Positions 42,560-55,779 of a stretch of 64,000 nucleotides of DNA are shown here, piece after piece (position 1 is the stretch's first letter; every line of letters begins with the position of its first letter). The notes beneath the pieces were generated by a model that saw only the letters and a program-made list of their open reading frames with translations, searched no databases and was not told where the DNA came from. The translations under genes and the position numbers were made by a program. The stretch lies in NCBI GenBank assembly GCA_019722365.1, contig JADFUC010000756.1, positions 52,929 through 116,928 on the forward strand, read 5' to 3'. Origin of the DNA: Lithospermum erythrorhizon (Eukaryota; Streptophyta; Magnoliopsida; Boraginales; Boraginaceae).

Positions 42560-42810
42560 CTCCCTCCATTTCTATAAAATTATCCAATTTTGACTTTTTG
42601 ATAGTTATTCTTTTTAAGTTTGATTTTGTCTGTTGTATTGTATAATATTTGATAAAAAAATATATCAATGGAAGAACTTGAAAAATATTTTTCATTGATA
42701 TAATTTTCATCAAGTATTATACAATACAAATAAATATATCTACGGTTAAACTTTAAAAAGTAAAACTATCAAAAAATCAAAAGTGGACAATTTTTTAGGA
42801 ATGGAGGGAG
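42560..42810. mobile_element. Stowaway-like MITE with TA target duplication
   Basis: The ends CTCCCTCCATTTCTATAAAA and (minus strand) CTCCCTCCATTCCTAAAAAA match over nearly 30 bp, and TA flanks both sides (42558-42559 and 42811-42812). The inner arms also pair, through GTATTGTATAATA and TATTATACAATAC. A related duplicated segment near 55140-55170 lacks the insertion, giving a natural empty site. Confidence 0.9.
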
Positions 42811-43118
42811 TACTATGTATCTAATTAATACACTGTTTTTTACTTATCTGTAAAATATATATATTTTTTTCTTTAATAAATTCTACATTTTACATGCAAC
42901 AACTTCTTTTACTACACAATATATCTATAAACTTTAAATGCATTTAGGGACGTTTTTTATTTAAGTTTGATATTTTAGGAATCCATGTAGAGTCAAGATT
43001 CATCCTCTTATAAATGAGGGTAATAAGTAAAACAATAATATTTCTTAATAGTTGTGCAAAAGTTTAGGATATGATAAAAAATACGGAGAGGGTGATATTT
43101 AACTAACAATATATAATA

Positions 43119-46100
43119 TGTTGGAAATATGAGATATCAGATCTCATAAATATGTCATTGAACAATTTGATTATACAACCGATTATTACATTGAAATAAA
43201 AGTATAAGTTAGAATATATGTTAGATTTTTAGAGCAATTGAGCCTTATTAGGATTAACTTGCATTGACATTAGGGGTTATGATGAACTGTAGGTCTCATA
43301 TATAAACATGTTAGATTCAAACATGATTCAATATCTTCTTGTCAATCGGCCTCTGAGGTCGCATGGCAGTCAGTATATCGATTATAATTTATTGAAAACA
43401 TTGGTAATTTAAATTTATTTCCTTTAAATCGACTTGTTAGGTTGGACTAAATCCCTCCCGGGTTTTCAAGCGTCAATAGAGCGACGAAATTTAAATGCGA
43501 AATAAACAGACACAAGGTACATGCAGGTTCCTTGTCTGAAAGAGTGCGTCCTATTGCTTTCTTGTAGAATCCACTATCAACTTGAGAAGATCATTACAAG
43601 ACCTACGCTGCTTTATAATCATTTTTCTTCATACAATCTCAACCACAGCTTCAAGAACAAAGATAAACTTCTACAAGCTCTTCAAAACAAAAACTATGTT
43701 CTTCGATAATATTAAAGACCTAATATTATTCTAGGATAGATTTCTCTATTCTATATATTTGTGTGATAAATATTAGCTCTTTGAAATCTTCCTATATTTA
43801 CGAAATAACAAAACCTAGCAAGACTATGTCTTTTCTTGGGCTCCAAGTCTTCAAAACCGCCTAAAAAACTTCCTTTTCGGACTTGCCATCGAGACCCCAG
43901 GGGTCTCGAATAGCTCCATAAAATTTCGATTACGTGAGACCCAGCCGAGACCTCGGCCTCTCAATGGGTTTCTCAGACGGCTGAAAAAAAAGGCACGTCT
44001 GGCAATCTCACGGCAGAAGACATTTTGGATAATCTTTGAAACCATAAATCCGTACTTGACCTTCGGAGTTCATCATCCACGAACTCCCACTGAAGGTGAT
44101 CTAACTTAGAGTACCTTCTTTTCCAATCGGGGAATATCACAGACAACACCCGACTTGACTACGAAGAGAATCTGGGAATAACCATTACTCTACCCCGTTG
44201 GACTTTTCTCATTCGAGGCAGTCACCGTACTCTTGCCTTTGCATAGCGATGCCGTGATCTTTAACCCGAGGCGCCTTGGAAAAACCTCGAAGTTTGATTG
44301 AGTAAATCAGTAAATTTCTCTAACTACCGGCTGCATACCGTGAATTTCCCATGATCTAATTCATTGACCTTGTTGTTTGATCGAACACCCTTAGCCAGTT
44401 AGTAAATAATCGGGAGGTTGGGAATACTTCCACATGACTTTGAAACATGCCGCTAACACGAGATGATTAAATGCAGCCTTGAAGACGGTTAAATCCTTTG
44501 AGTTCCTTGACTTGAACTAAATGCATGGAAATGAAAAAGAATTACATTTGCTAGTTGGAGTTTACCTTCGACCTTCAGTAAACCGTTTTACCGCAATCAC
44601 CAGAAGAATCTCGAGGCCTACCGGTACATCAGAGCGAGGAATTTCACCAACGACAATCCTTTACATCTTAAGTAGAAACTCCACGTATCGAATCTCATGA
44701 TTTTCTCTACACTAGATCTCTATTTGCTTCTTCTAAGAACCGTCGACAAAGTATAAGTACTGATTTTGCCTTTTTCTTCTGTTGTTCCCGAAACAGCGTT
44801 CGATTACCGTCTTGAAAAGTAGTTCGATAAAATATCACCATCAGTGACTACTTTGAAATTAAACTCTTCCCTAATTTGAGACATACCTCACTGCTGTCGG
44901 GTTCGAAGGAGCGTTCGACAACCCCAGTTCACATCTTAGTACCTCTACATCAACTCTTCACCGTGGCAGATAGGCACAGTCCCATAATTCCAAGAAACAT
45001 AATTTACCATTCATCCAAGGTTAAATGCGTAGTATGAAAAGCTCCGAATCTACTATCCAAGAATCGCGGAAGCATTCCACGGATAAAACCAAAGCGTCGG
45101 AATAATCGCTCGGCCTGACATGGCATCACCGTTAGCTTTGCGGTGCCTCTTCATGTGACCCGTTTTGCCTTGACTTGACACCTGGTCAATTACTTTGCCT
45201 CTCTACTCGTGATCTCCCCTTTGTTTCCAAAACCTTTGTCTCCACAGTTCTTCCTCTTCCTATACTTAATGCAAGTCCATAGCACCTTCACCTACATGAA
45301 GCTTACGTACCTCCTCGGACAAAATCGCTCTGACCACCTTAAGTTCAACCTTGTTAGTACTGGGAATTCTTAACCCCGTCGCCTGATTGGCTCCCCAAAT
45401 TCGAGATATGAAATGGCAACAAATCGGGCCTTGCATCTCATCATCACGTTAGCATCTGCCGTCGACGGTTGATTAATAATGCTATTGAATTCGTTAAAGA
45501 TTGTCTCTACATGGGTGTACTTTTAGGCATCTTAAGTGAAACAACTTTTTCATGAGAAGTACCTTATTAATTGGAGAAGGTTTCTCTGAAGGTTATATAA
45601 AGCTTCATCAACCACTTTGTGGTAGAATCTCTTTAACATTAACCCAACAACGTTTCTTAATGGCTTAAAAATTGATCGGCGCGAACTTTTACTGTCAGTC
45701 CGTCATTCGTCCCTCGTGTCTTCTTAGGTTTCTCCCCAAATGGTTTGTTGACTTAACTGCTTGTCTGGACAAATATCCTCGCATCTTCCAATGTGAAAAT
45801 CGATTCCATCGAATTTCTGCAATGTGTCACGATTCTTTCGCTTCCGACCATTGATTCTTAGCTCTCAACAGAGACCCCTAAATCCTCGGAGTTTCAAGCA
45901 ATCAATAGAGCGACATAAATTTAAATCACGAAATAAACTTGAGACACAAAAAATTTTATACGGGTTCCCCTGATGTGAAAATTCTTCTTGAGAATCAGCT
46001 ATCAGCGCGGAGAAGATGCGTTCTGACCTACCCTTTAGCTATAATCTATAGTAGTATTTTCTTATACACCAAAAATCTCAACCACAAAGCCTATCAAGAA

Positions 46101-46836
46101 CAAGATAAACTCTCTAATGGCGAAAACAAAACTATGTTCTTGATAATATTAAAGACCTAATATTATTCTAGGATGAATTTTCTACATTCATATATTTGTG
46201 TGATAAATAAAACTCATGAAATAAATCACATATTTATAGGCTAACAAAACCCCTAGCAAGACTATATCTTTCTTGGGCTCAAGTCTTCAAAAATCTCCTA
46301 AAAATTTCCTTTTTGGACTTGCCATCAAGACCCGAAGTCTCGAATATCTCCATACAGGCGAGATTTTGGCGCGTGAAGCCACTAACAAGACCTCGGGGTC
46401 TCGATGGCCTCTCGTTCTCGAACCAACCGAAAAAGGCTTCATGTAACCAGAGGCTATAAAAGGATAAGGGAAGGGGGTTCTAGAATGTTCTTATAGGTGT
46501 CTAAAGTGTAGGGTTTGGAACTCTATATAAAGGCCACCAATTGATTAATTCATTAATCATATTTTTCGGTCACCATAGGGTTCTTCCTCCTAAAATCCTT
46601 TGCACACTTTAATTGTTCTAATAGTAAAAATAGAGGAAAGAGTTTGATAAATCGTTGGTGTGGGTATCTTGAGACAATATACTTTGGTTGTTTGAAAACT
46701 TCTACATCATATTCAGATTTAAGCTTCTAGTGTAAGATATATAAAATATATCTCATTGGTGTGTTCTTATAGTCTCATAGTGTTGCAGGTGGAATCGTGT
46801 AATATGTGATGTTATTTTAATATGAAAAACCCAACA
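43119..46836 (+). mobile_element. Solo LTR interrupted by a second element; target duplication TAATA
   Basis: The block starts TGTTGGAAAT and ends AAACCCAACA, and is flanked by TAATA at 43114-43118 and 46837-46841. A duplicated segment at about 54500-54530 reads straight through the site (TATAATATCTATTCG), giving an empty allele-like reference. The first 347 bp and the last roughly 400 bp do not resemble each other but together make a single LTR of about 750 bp, with a plus-strand TATA box (CTATATAAAGG near 46523). The middle is another, minus-strand element. The first part matches 55780-56060 in inverted orientation. Confidence 0.72.
43449..46439 (-). mobile_element. Minus-strand copia element nested in the solo LTR
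   Basis: Direct repeats of about 550 bp (about 43449-44010 and 45880-46439) share CAATAGAGCGAC, TAATATTAAAGACCTAATAT in part, and TTTTTGGACTTGCCATC-like blocks, and serve as LTRs. On the minus strand a primer-site remnant (GAGAGCTAAG, near 45865) is followed by decayed gag from about 45840, with KFDGIDFHIGR, NSIALLIN and a knuckle remnant GKTGHMKRHRK (45165-45130). From 45100 to 44010 no convincing pol domain is seen. The element is about 3 kb, so most of pol is missing. Confidence 0.65.
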
Positions 46837-48103
46837 TAATATCCATTCGTTTGGGATAATTTTGTTCGAAATTTGAATGTGTGTTACGGAATGCAACTTT
46901 TATAAAAAGATTTTATAAAACAATATGAAGTCTCCAGTGCTGAGGTTAAAATATGGTAGTTGACAAAACAAGATAAAAACAATATCAAGTTTGATGGAAA
47001 AAAAAAAACTCTAAACCAAATCCGTCGATAAGTATTGCATAATGAGATTCATCGGCGAGGGAATTAGCGGAATTTATTTAAGCCTCATGAAGCTTCAAGG
47101 AGAATCGATGGCTGCATTCTGTGATAAGAATGATAGAGTAATATAGGTGTATTGAATAAGCCGATTAAATATGAGTAAAGCCCAGAAACCCCGTATTTAT
47201 AGAGTCTGATAATATATGAAATCTTATGATAATAATGCTAACTTAATACTCAAGTTATTACTAAAACTAATATGATAATAATAATAAATAGTACTAATAA
47301 TCTCTTCCGGAATCTTTCGAATCATCTTAATAGTTACGGAATGCAACTTTTATTAAAAGATTTTAGAAACTCGATTTTTATTATAAGATGTGGTACTTTT
47401 GCAATTCTCCAATGAAATGTACTCCTCCGCTTACACGGAGTATTTATTATCCTAAATATTTACATAACAATTAAATATTTGTGCACTTTTACTGGTATAT
47501 TCATAATTAATGAATGTATAAATGATTGAAAGATTTTTTAATATTAGCATTCTACCGTTTAATGGGGATCTTAATAGGCAAGTGATATGTTTAATCAATT
47601 CTCATTTGGCCAGAGCATAAAATAAAAATATGACACTTTATCATTTTATTTGTAGCTGTATATGCGCCCTTAGAACATTTATATTATATCCTTTAAAAGC
47701 TATAAGAGAGGTTGAAATCATTAAAAATAAAAAATTATTTTTTAGCTTCTCTAAAATAAATTGTGTCCACATAAAATTATTGACTCACCATATTCATCCC
47801 CTAAATAAATAATTCTCTCCTCATTTTTCCTCTTTTTTCAGTAATATAAAAAAAAATTGAGTTTATAACACATTTCAATAAAAGTTACATTCCATACCAT
47901 CTACCATTTTTTCCAAAAATACAGTCAACGGTATAATTCTATTTTTAGTAATTTGTATGTAATAAGTATCCACAATTATCAATTTGGAGGCTAAACTACT
48001 ATTCTCTCCTTGATTGCTTGATCATGTAGCAAAATTTGATTATATAGAATTTAATGCTGATTTTATCTTGATATTTGAATTTTATTCCTTAATAAAGTAT
48101 TTT

Positions 48104-48350
48104 TGTTATGGAAGTAATGTGGATGTCTTGTCCACAGTTAAGCTTTGTCTAGCGAAAAGGAGATAGATTGTCTACTAAGATATTAGACTACTTCTTTGCA
48201 AGTAATGCCTGATGTATTATATATTGGAGATACATAAATAGACACTCATTGTGTGTATACAACACAACAACAAAAGTAATAAAAGATATTCTCCTCCTTG
48301 TTTATTATTCTCTCTGTCTATTTACATTGTTCTTAGTTATATTCATAACA
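48104..48350 (+). repeat. 5' LTR of the ATTTT-flanked copia element
   Basis: 247 bp with TGTTATG...CATAACA ends, followed two bases later by the primer site. It carries about 75 bp absent from the 3' LTR. Confidence 0.88.
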
Positions 48351-48352
48351 CG

Positions 48353-48364
48353 TTATCAGCACGA
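48353..48364 (+). promoter_or_regulatory. Primer binding site of the ATTTT-flanked copia element
   Basis: TTATCAGCACGA directly follows the 5' LTR, a form seen in several plant copia lineages that lacks the leading TGG. Confidence 0.7.
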
Positions 48365-51300
48365 TCAAGCTTTCGAATTGAGTTGAGAAAATAGCCGAGT
48401 TTGGTAGCCTTAAGCCCGCCGCTAATGTTGATCAAGTAAGTCGAAATCTTTTAACTCTTTTATTCGCATTATTCATGCTCGATAATATTGAAACATAGGA
48501 TAATATGCGTAATATGGCGAGACAAAGCATTGTTGGCTACTTTGTATCTTTATTGAAGCCAATGGAAAATTATGTAGTTTCTTTTGCCAAATATTCAATA
48601 GGCTTCATTATATGTATATATATACTAAATTATTGCAGAGGTTGTAATGAATAATGACTAAACTCTATCAAAATATACTAATCCCGACCACCTTATTGCA
48701 TGACCATCATATATTATATATTTAGACAAATTAATTGGAGAATTGTATAACAAATATATGATAAGTTTTACATATTTATCAATTTTATCCGATTGAAACA
48801 TGAGTAATTGTATACGATAATTCATCTTATCTGTCATTGTTATTGACATTTACATATATATATTAACAATACAAACAATATTTATACATATAATTTATGA
48901 TATGTTAAACATTAGATTTATATATTTATGAGGTCAAAAAGATAATTATCAAATAACTAAATCTCGAAGATTTATTGATGATTAATTTGATATATTTGTG
49001 ATGTATACACAATATATATAATATATGATTTACCAATGATGTAGTTTGAGTCAGACTAGTTCGCCGGACTTGCGATAATATTGATGGAGGATATAAGTTT
49101 GGACCTAAATCTCTAAAGATTTATTAGCTGATTATATTTGATGTTCATTTATAATATTTGATTTGAGTCTCGGCTTGTTTTAATATGTGATTGATATTCA
49201 TATTGTTAATATACGGAACACATTTATGAAATATATTCATATTAATAAACTAGAAAGACATTTGATATATATTCTTATCCGAAAGATAAATGTCGATCAT
49301 TTGATTATATTAATGATTATCTAATGAAATGAATGCAATCTCCATTATTCATTATATATATGTCTTTGAAGAACTATTGATGTGGCACCCATAATTATAA
49401 ATCACAATTGATGATTGCAAATATGATTTTGATGTGGCCTCACGAAGAACATTTGGTTATATATCAGTGCAAATATGATTTTGATTATGTCATTTAGTTC
49501 GAGGAAGATCGAGAACTTTAGAATTAGCGTCCATCTAGAATTAAGGGCTTAAAAATGGTAAATCATATATGAAGGGCTTTTTGAATATTCTGAAGAATAC
49601 ATGTGAATGTCATATATTTTGAAAGAAAATATTATGTGAATTCACTTATGAGCCTTGAGATATATTATTGAAATATCCTGATTGATTGGGTGAGCTTTAT
49701 GAATTTGATTGCTCTTGATCTCTTCAAAATAACCGAGGAGAAGCTAATCTTATCAAAATATGAGGTAGTGTAAAATTAATTGAACATTAAAAGCCAACAT
49801 ATCATATCTTGAAGGAACAATGAATTTCCTAATCATAGTTGGTATTGTGATTATACATGTACCAAGTTGGATTACGGCTAAAGAAAAGATTTGTATTTAA
49901 GCAGTCCTTGTGGCACACCTATCTTTTTTGGGAACTTACCTGGCGTATGATTTTCAATTTTCAATAGAATTGCCACCCGATAACTTGGATAAAGGAGAAA
50001 TATCTTGCGAATAGTTCAGCCAATTCATGCATTCCCACAAAAGATAGAAATATTTTTCTTATCTAATAACACAAGCGAGTGTTATTACAATATCGAGCGA
50101 TTAAAGTGTTGAATGCTACGGAAGAGATATGATCGGTGCCTCAAAAATATGTATTCAAGATGCACCGTATTATTTCGTCCCAAAAGGAATCTAAACGATT
50201 TCAAAATATTTGTCAAATTTATTACCACATTGAGAGTTAACAAGTGAAGGCTTTTAGAAGAGCTAATATTTGTCAAAAGTGTAGCAAAATTTAATTAAAG
50301 GCTATGGAAGAGCTAATATATTTATTTTGAAATGCCAAAACATGTTTCCATATCGAAATACATTTTTGTCAAACCGGAAGTTTGAGTATGAGAGAGAAAT
50401 TTTATTATTTGCCATAACCGGTTAGACTATCGATTGAATTCTGAAGCAAAAGAATAATTGAATATTTAGTGGAGACTCATTGGAAAGTCGATAAAGCATT
50501 AAGTTTGAAGAATTTATGTGAGCTTCATGAGTGCTGATTATTTGTTGTGGGCCACGTTGAATTGTAATATCGATTGATCATTGGGAAATGTTACTATGTA
50601 GTAACACTTGTTCGCATTATGCCAAATTATTATAAAACTCCCTAATATAGTTGGTTTGATTAGAAACCACATATTTTACCCTCCAATTATGCGTGCATCA
50701 TATATTCTCACTACTAAGCACAAATGATAATTTTTTAAATGATTATTATACGGAAGGTATGTACATCTATATACTTAAAATCTGAGGTAGAAATTAATTT
50801 ATCAAGTAATTTTTCATTGTGATATATCAATATTTTCAATATTGAGATGGAGAATAGTGTACAATTGAAAAAATAGACTATCTTGAAATGAAATATCCCT
50901 ATCCTATATGATCCTCAAGATGAATAAATATGAACTCGAAGTTCAAGAGATAACACGAACAATTCAAGGGATAATATGAACTAGAAGTTCACTACCAAAT
51001 AAATTTCTGACCTGAAGATAGTAATGAAATAATATATCAGTTGTAAACACTCAAACTAGAGTGTAGGTTCTTGAAGAACCATTGTAGATGAAATAGTTCC
51101 ATCATTAAATATATGAAATTGAAAGATGGTCTAGAAGAATATCGCATCCCAGAAGAGGTAGATGAATTGTATATCTCATGAATAATCTAAATCTATAATT
51201 AATGTTTAGAAGACATTTACATAATAAAATTCATGAATATGAAGTCTAGTTATCATAGAAGATGGTAGAACCAAAAAAAAGATTGTGACAATAATAAATA

Positions 51301-52230
51301 TTGCATACAATGAAAGAGTTCTATATCATGAAGCGATATGAGGATACAGAAATCCATACTCACAGAAGTGAGTAGATGTATATATTTATGAATGGCTAAA
51401 AGAAAAGAGCATAATCGAAGTAAGCAAAAACTCACTATATAAATGAGAAATTTAGACTGGGAGTCTAATGAAATATGATACTAGTAGATGCGGAGTCTAA
51501 TGAAGCATTACTATATAAGTGAGAAATTTAGACTTGAAGTCTAATGGAGATGATACTAGTGCGCTACGTCTTTGGTACACAGCAATGAAATAAACCTAAG
51601 ATTTATATATAATATTTACGAAGCACTATATAAGTTGTAAGGTAATGCATTCACCTTTTGATAGAAGGTATCAAAATTTTAAATATTTAGTAGCAACAAA
51701 GATAATCTCTTGATTTGCACATGACTTATAATATAGCATGCAACGAAATATGTATACATGAAAACATGTAGAAAGATTTATGATGCATGAAACACATATC
51801 TATATAGGAACTTAACTCAATTGAGTTAATATGAAAATATTTGAATATTTAAAGTCATCCGGAAGATGGATTACTTGAAGTCAACTGCATTATTAGACAT
51901 TTATTGCATGATCATTTTATTCGCACGTCGCGTAATAGCTAGAATCTATTGATAATTTATGATACATATTTAGCTGAATTTATATTATGTTTTTGTGATT
52001 ATATGATATATTTATTTACTTATTATGTGGTATGAGACATTTGAATTATTTAGTGTAAGTTGACATAGATGCTTTTATATCTTTCTTGTTGAATTAGTTA
52101 CTATTGATGATCCCTAAATATTCATGATATTATAGAAGATTCGATTATAGTTTATAGAGACTCTAGAAGAGTTCTAAGTTGAATAATTTATCATGAATAA
52201 TTTAGCACAAGAACTCATGTAGAGTTCTAA

Positions 52231-52332
52231 GTAAGACCAGCACAATGGTTATATTTGAGCCTCCATGTAGAGAGAGGTCTTGGTTCGAACCTGAGATGGG
52301 TCTTATAAAACATTCTTCCTCTGAAAAAAAAA
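52231..52332 (+). mobile_element. tRNA-derived SINE inside the copia element
   Basis: A box A-like motif (CAATGGTTATATTTGAGC, about 52242-52259) is followed by a perfect box B (GGTTCGAACC, 52282-52291) and then a run of nine A. The flanks ACTCATGTAGAGTTCTAAGT and ACTCTTGTAGAGTTCTCAGT may be a target duplication. TAGAGTTCT also recurs elsewhere nearby, so the duplication is less certain than the boxes. Confidence 0.65.
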
Positions 52333-53571
52333 ACTCTTGTAGAGTTCTCAGTTGTTAAACAACATGTTTATAATGGTGGAATCAAATACCTTATAAAAGG
52401 TTTATCTGGCCAAATTGGGCATGTAATTATATAAATTTATCTTTCTGTAGAGTTCGCAATTGTTAGACAAGATATACACCAATGATTTGAATTAATACTT
52501 TGTAAGATATATACATGACAAGAATATGCATGTAAGTATAAATCCATATCATATTTGATACACTGGTAGAAATGTTTAATCTCAATTAGTCAGGATTCAT
52601 AAAGAGATAGTTCGGTATCTCGTCAGGAAGACTATGAACGGTCTTGAAGTATCCAATTCTAATGTATATCATACAAGCGATACATGATTATAATCATCTG
52701 ATATTGACAGCAACATACCATTATTTGGATATTCTACTTGAATAATCTATACGATGATCTCATGAAGGGGAAATATGATATACAATGATATAATAGTAGT
52801 CTCGTAGGAGGAGATATGATATACGTGTACTCGTTTTACGCTTCCTTTGATTTTTTTCCCACACTAGGTTTTTTAACACCTTCAGGTTCTTGTGGGACAA
52901 TTCTGCAAAGCATATCTAAAAGAGAATATAATATTTTTTATTTTACTGGGTTTTTTGTCTACGGTTTTCCTAGTGACTATTTAGCAAAGTTGGTTAAACA
53001 ATAAACTTCTAGCAATCTTAAGAAATGCAGAAAGAAAGTTATGAATGCATTTGGTTGAGGAATATGATACGAGTCCATATTACTTATGATTTATCATATG
53101 AAGATTTAGTCTGACGATCTTTATGACGATAATTGTAGATGTTACTGGTAAATGAATGACATATCAAAAGGTATTAGAACAAAAATATATTGTTCTTAAC
53201 TTGCTTTTATCCACGTCTTGAGAAAATGGTGAAATCGATGTTCAACAAATTCGATTTTGTGATAATCCAGCAGATATTTTAACTGAGTCACTCCCTACCT
53301 CAATATTCGAAAAGCTATCCAGAAGTATAGGACTACGTCGACTAAATGATGTCAAGTGATGTGGTCATGAGGGGGAGTTAATACGAGTTGTACTTTTTTT
53401 CCTTAATCAAGGTTTTGTCCCAAATGGGTTTTTTTTCATGATAAGGTTTTAATGAGGCAACATTGTAGCGCATATTCAGAATAATGCACTCTTTTTCCTT
53501 TGCTGATTTTATCCCCGGCGGGGGGTTTTCCTAGTAAGTTTTAAGGGCATATTCTTGTTTGATTAGACGTC

Positions 53572-53583
53572 GAAAGAGAGGAG
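53572..53583 (+). other. Polypurine tract of the copia element
   Basis: GAAAGAGAGGAG abuts the TGTTATG start of the 3' LTR, the expected plus-strand priming site. Confidence 0.75.
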
Positions 53584-53755
53584 TGTTATGGAAGTAATGT
53601 GGATATGCTTTATCCACAAGTAATGGGTGTCTACTAGATTTAAATGAACTGTTGTATTGTATACCATGACAACAAAATAACAAAATATAATTCTCCTCCT
53701 TGTTTTATTATTGTACCAAATACATTTCACGTTGTTCTTAGTTATATTCATAACA
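53584..53755 (+). repeat. 3' LTR of the ATTTT-flanked copia element
   Basis: 172 bp matching the 5' LTR at both ends, with an internal gap of about 75 bp. Confidence 0.88.
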
Positions 53756-53760
53756 ATTTT

Positions 53761-55165
53761 TTATTTTCATGATTAAATAAAATATTTTTGATAAAGTACC
53801 TTTTGGGGTATATTAGTAATATTAATCAAGCTCTTAATAAAGTATTTTCTATCTTCATGATCGAAATGGGTGGGAATGGGAGTATCTAATTAATATTTAA
53901 CTTATATATAAATAACAAATATCTAAACATATAATATCCATTTGTTTAGGGATATTTTTTATTTGAAATTGAATAATGTGTTAGAAATGCAAATTTTATT
54001 GTTGAAAGATGTTAGAAACTTAATTTTTATTATGAAATCTTGATACTTTTACAATTCTCAATGGATAGTACTCCCTCCGATTATATACACACAGGTATTT
54101 ATTATACTAAATATTTAATATTGGTTTACTTTTACATGTAAATTCGCAATTAATAAATGCTTAGCAATTTTCAATCTTGCCCTATACTACGTATCTAATT
54201 CTTACCTAGATTTTTTCTTGTCGTTTTAGCAAAATGTTCTTGTTTTTTCTTGTCATTCAATATTTTTATACACTTTTGTGCTTCTTTTACTTATTATATT
54301 CATAAATGTCCATCTGTTTGAGTCATTTTTCATCTTTAGTTTGAATATTTTATGGGAATCAGAGTATGGAGTCAAGAGATTCATCCTCTTATAAATGGTA
54401 CAAAAGTAAAATAACATTTCTTAATAGTTGTTCAAAGTCACAAATGACAAGTAAAAAATATCACCAGGGAATACTTAACTAATATGCAAAATATCTAGTA
54501 TATAATATCTATTCGTTTAGGATAATTTTGTTCAGAAATTTGAATATGTGTTATGAATGAAACTTTTATTAAAAGATTTTAAGGTACTCAATTTTATTAT
54601 AAGGCGTGAATATTTTGCAATTCTCCAATGGAATGTACTCCTCCGCATATGTACACGGAGTATTTATTATCCTAAATATTTACGTAACAATTTAAATATT
54701 TGTGGACTCTTACTGGTATATTCATAATTAATGAATGTACAAATGATTGAATGATTTTTAATATTAGCATTCTATCTTTTAATAGGAATATTAATAAACA
54801 GTGATATTGTCAAAGCAATTCTCATTTGGCCCACAGGCATAAAATAAGAATATGACATTTTTACCTTTTTTACTAAAATGAAGAAAAAAATATTGTTTTT
54901 AGCTTTTTAAAATGAGTTGTCTTGCGTATAAAATTGATAAACTTCTGTTATTCGTCACTAAATAAAAATAAAAAATTCTCCCCTCATTATTCCTCGTTTT
55001 TCAATGATATAAAAAATTTGATTGTTTAACATCTTATAATAAAAAGTACATTCCATACCATCTACCATTTTTTCCAAAAATACAGTCAACGGTATAATTC
55101 TATTTTTAGTAATTTGTATGTAATAAGTATCCACAAATTATCAATTTGGAAGCTAAACTAATATC
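53761..55165. repeat. Duplicated noncoding segments, copies B and C
   Basis: 53761-54180 and 54300-55165 are two further versions of the segment described for 42480-48098. They keep the same block order without the large insertions, so they show the pre-insertion state for the TAATA site (near 54510), the ATTTT site (near 53825, AATAAAGTATTTTC) and the MITE site (near 55165). No gene is seen. Confidence 0.7.
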
Positions 55166-55779
55166 TAATTAATATTTGCTCATATGTAACAGAAATATCT
55201 AAACATATAATATCCAAGTTGGCAGGGATATTTTTGTTTGCAGTTTGAATGTGTTTATGGAATGCGCTAAAGGTATTAGTCTTTGGATTTTTGCGGATTA
55301 AAATAGCAGTTATTTAAATTGATTATCCAAGAAGCTTTATGAAGTTATAAGCGATGGTGTCGAGTTATGTACCTTACACCTTGAAGTTGTAGCGAGAATA
55401 GTGTTAGAGGTGGCTCGAACAAGCGAAGTAGGTTATACCAGAATAGTCAATGACGATTGATCGAACTCTTCGGCGGTTTTACTAGAACAATTAAAGTGAA
55501 AATGAAACAATAAAGAAAATAAACTATTTTCTTCCTAAGGGGAGGGGTTTTAGTTGAATGGGTGGAGAGGAAGAATTGTAAGCTTGAAATTTAAAAAGAG
55601 GTAAACAATTGATTTGTGAGAGGTTGAACACTAGTTATAGGCCAACACTTTAGGAAGTTTCAAGGAGAAAAATCTCTTGAAATCTATCTACTCCACCGAC
55701 TTGCTTGACCCGTCCCACTAGTCGAATTCAATTTTAGGTCCCGAGCGTTTCATGCATGTTTTACTTTAGACACAGGGGA

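Larger units (their letters stand above)
42480..48098. repeat. Duplicated noncoding segment, copy A (interrupted by MITE and LTR elements)
   Basis: Outside its insertions this copy (42480-42557, 42813-43118 and 46837-48098) follows the same order of blocks as 53761-55165: GTATGTAATAAGTATCCACA, ATTCATCCTCTTATAAATG, TTTCTTAATAGTTGT, GGATAATTTTGTTC, GGAATGCAACTTTTAT, TACACGGAGTATTTATT-like and CCATCTACCATTTTTTCC. A further insertion or local duplication of about 450 bp occupies 46900-47335, bounded by repeated TACGGAATGCAACTTTTAT. No gene is seen. Confidence 0.7.
48104..53755 (+). mobile_element. Nearly full-length copia element with target duplication ATTTT
   Basis: The 5' LTR (48104-48350, 247 bp) and 3' LTR (53584-53755, 172 bp) both start TGTTATGGAAGTAATGTGGA and end GTTATATTCATAACA, and the 3' LTR has lost about 75 bp inside. 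ATTTT flanks both sides (48099-48103 and 53756-53760). The primer site TTATCAGCACGA (48353-48364) follows the 5' LTR, and a purine tract AAAGAGAGGAG precedes the 3' LTR. The interior is on the plus strand but heavily decayed. The polyprotein C terminus is still readable at about 53230-53357 (DVQQIRFCDNPADIL, LPTSIFEKLSRSIGLRRL). A SINE lies at 52231-52332. Short repeats of TAGAGTTCT recur around it. Confidence 0.88.

Noticed and set aside
52240..52292. Possible tRNA gene (box A and perfect box B)
   Set aside because: No acceptor-stem pairing or anticodon arm can be formed, and an A-rich tail follows. A SINE explains it better.
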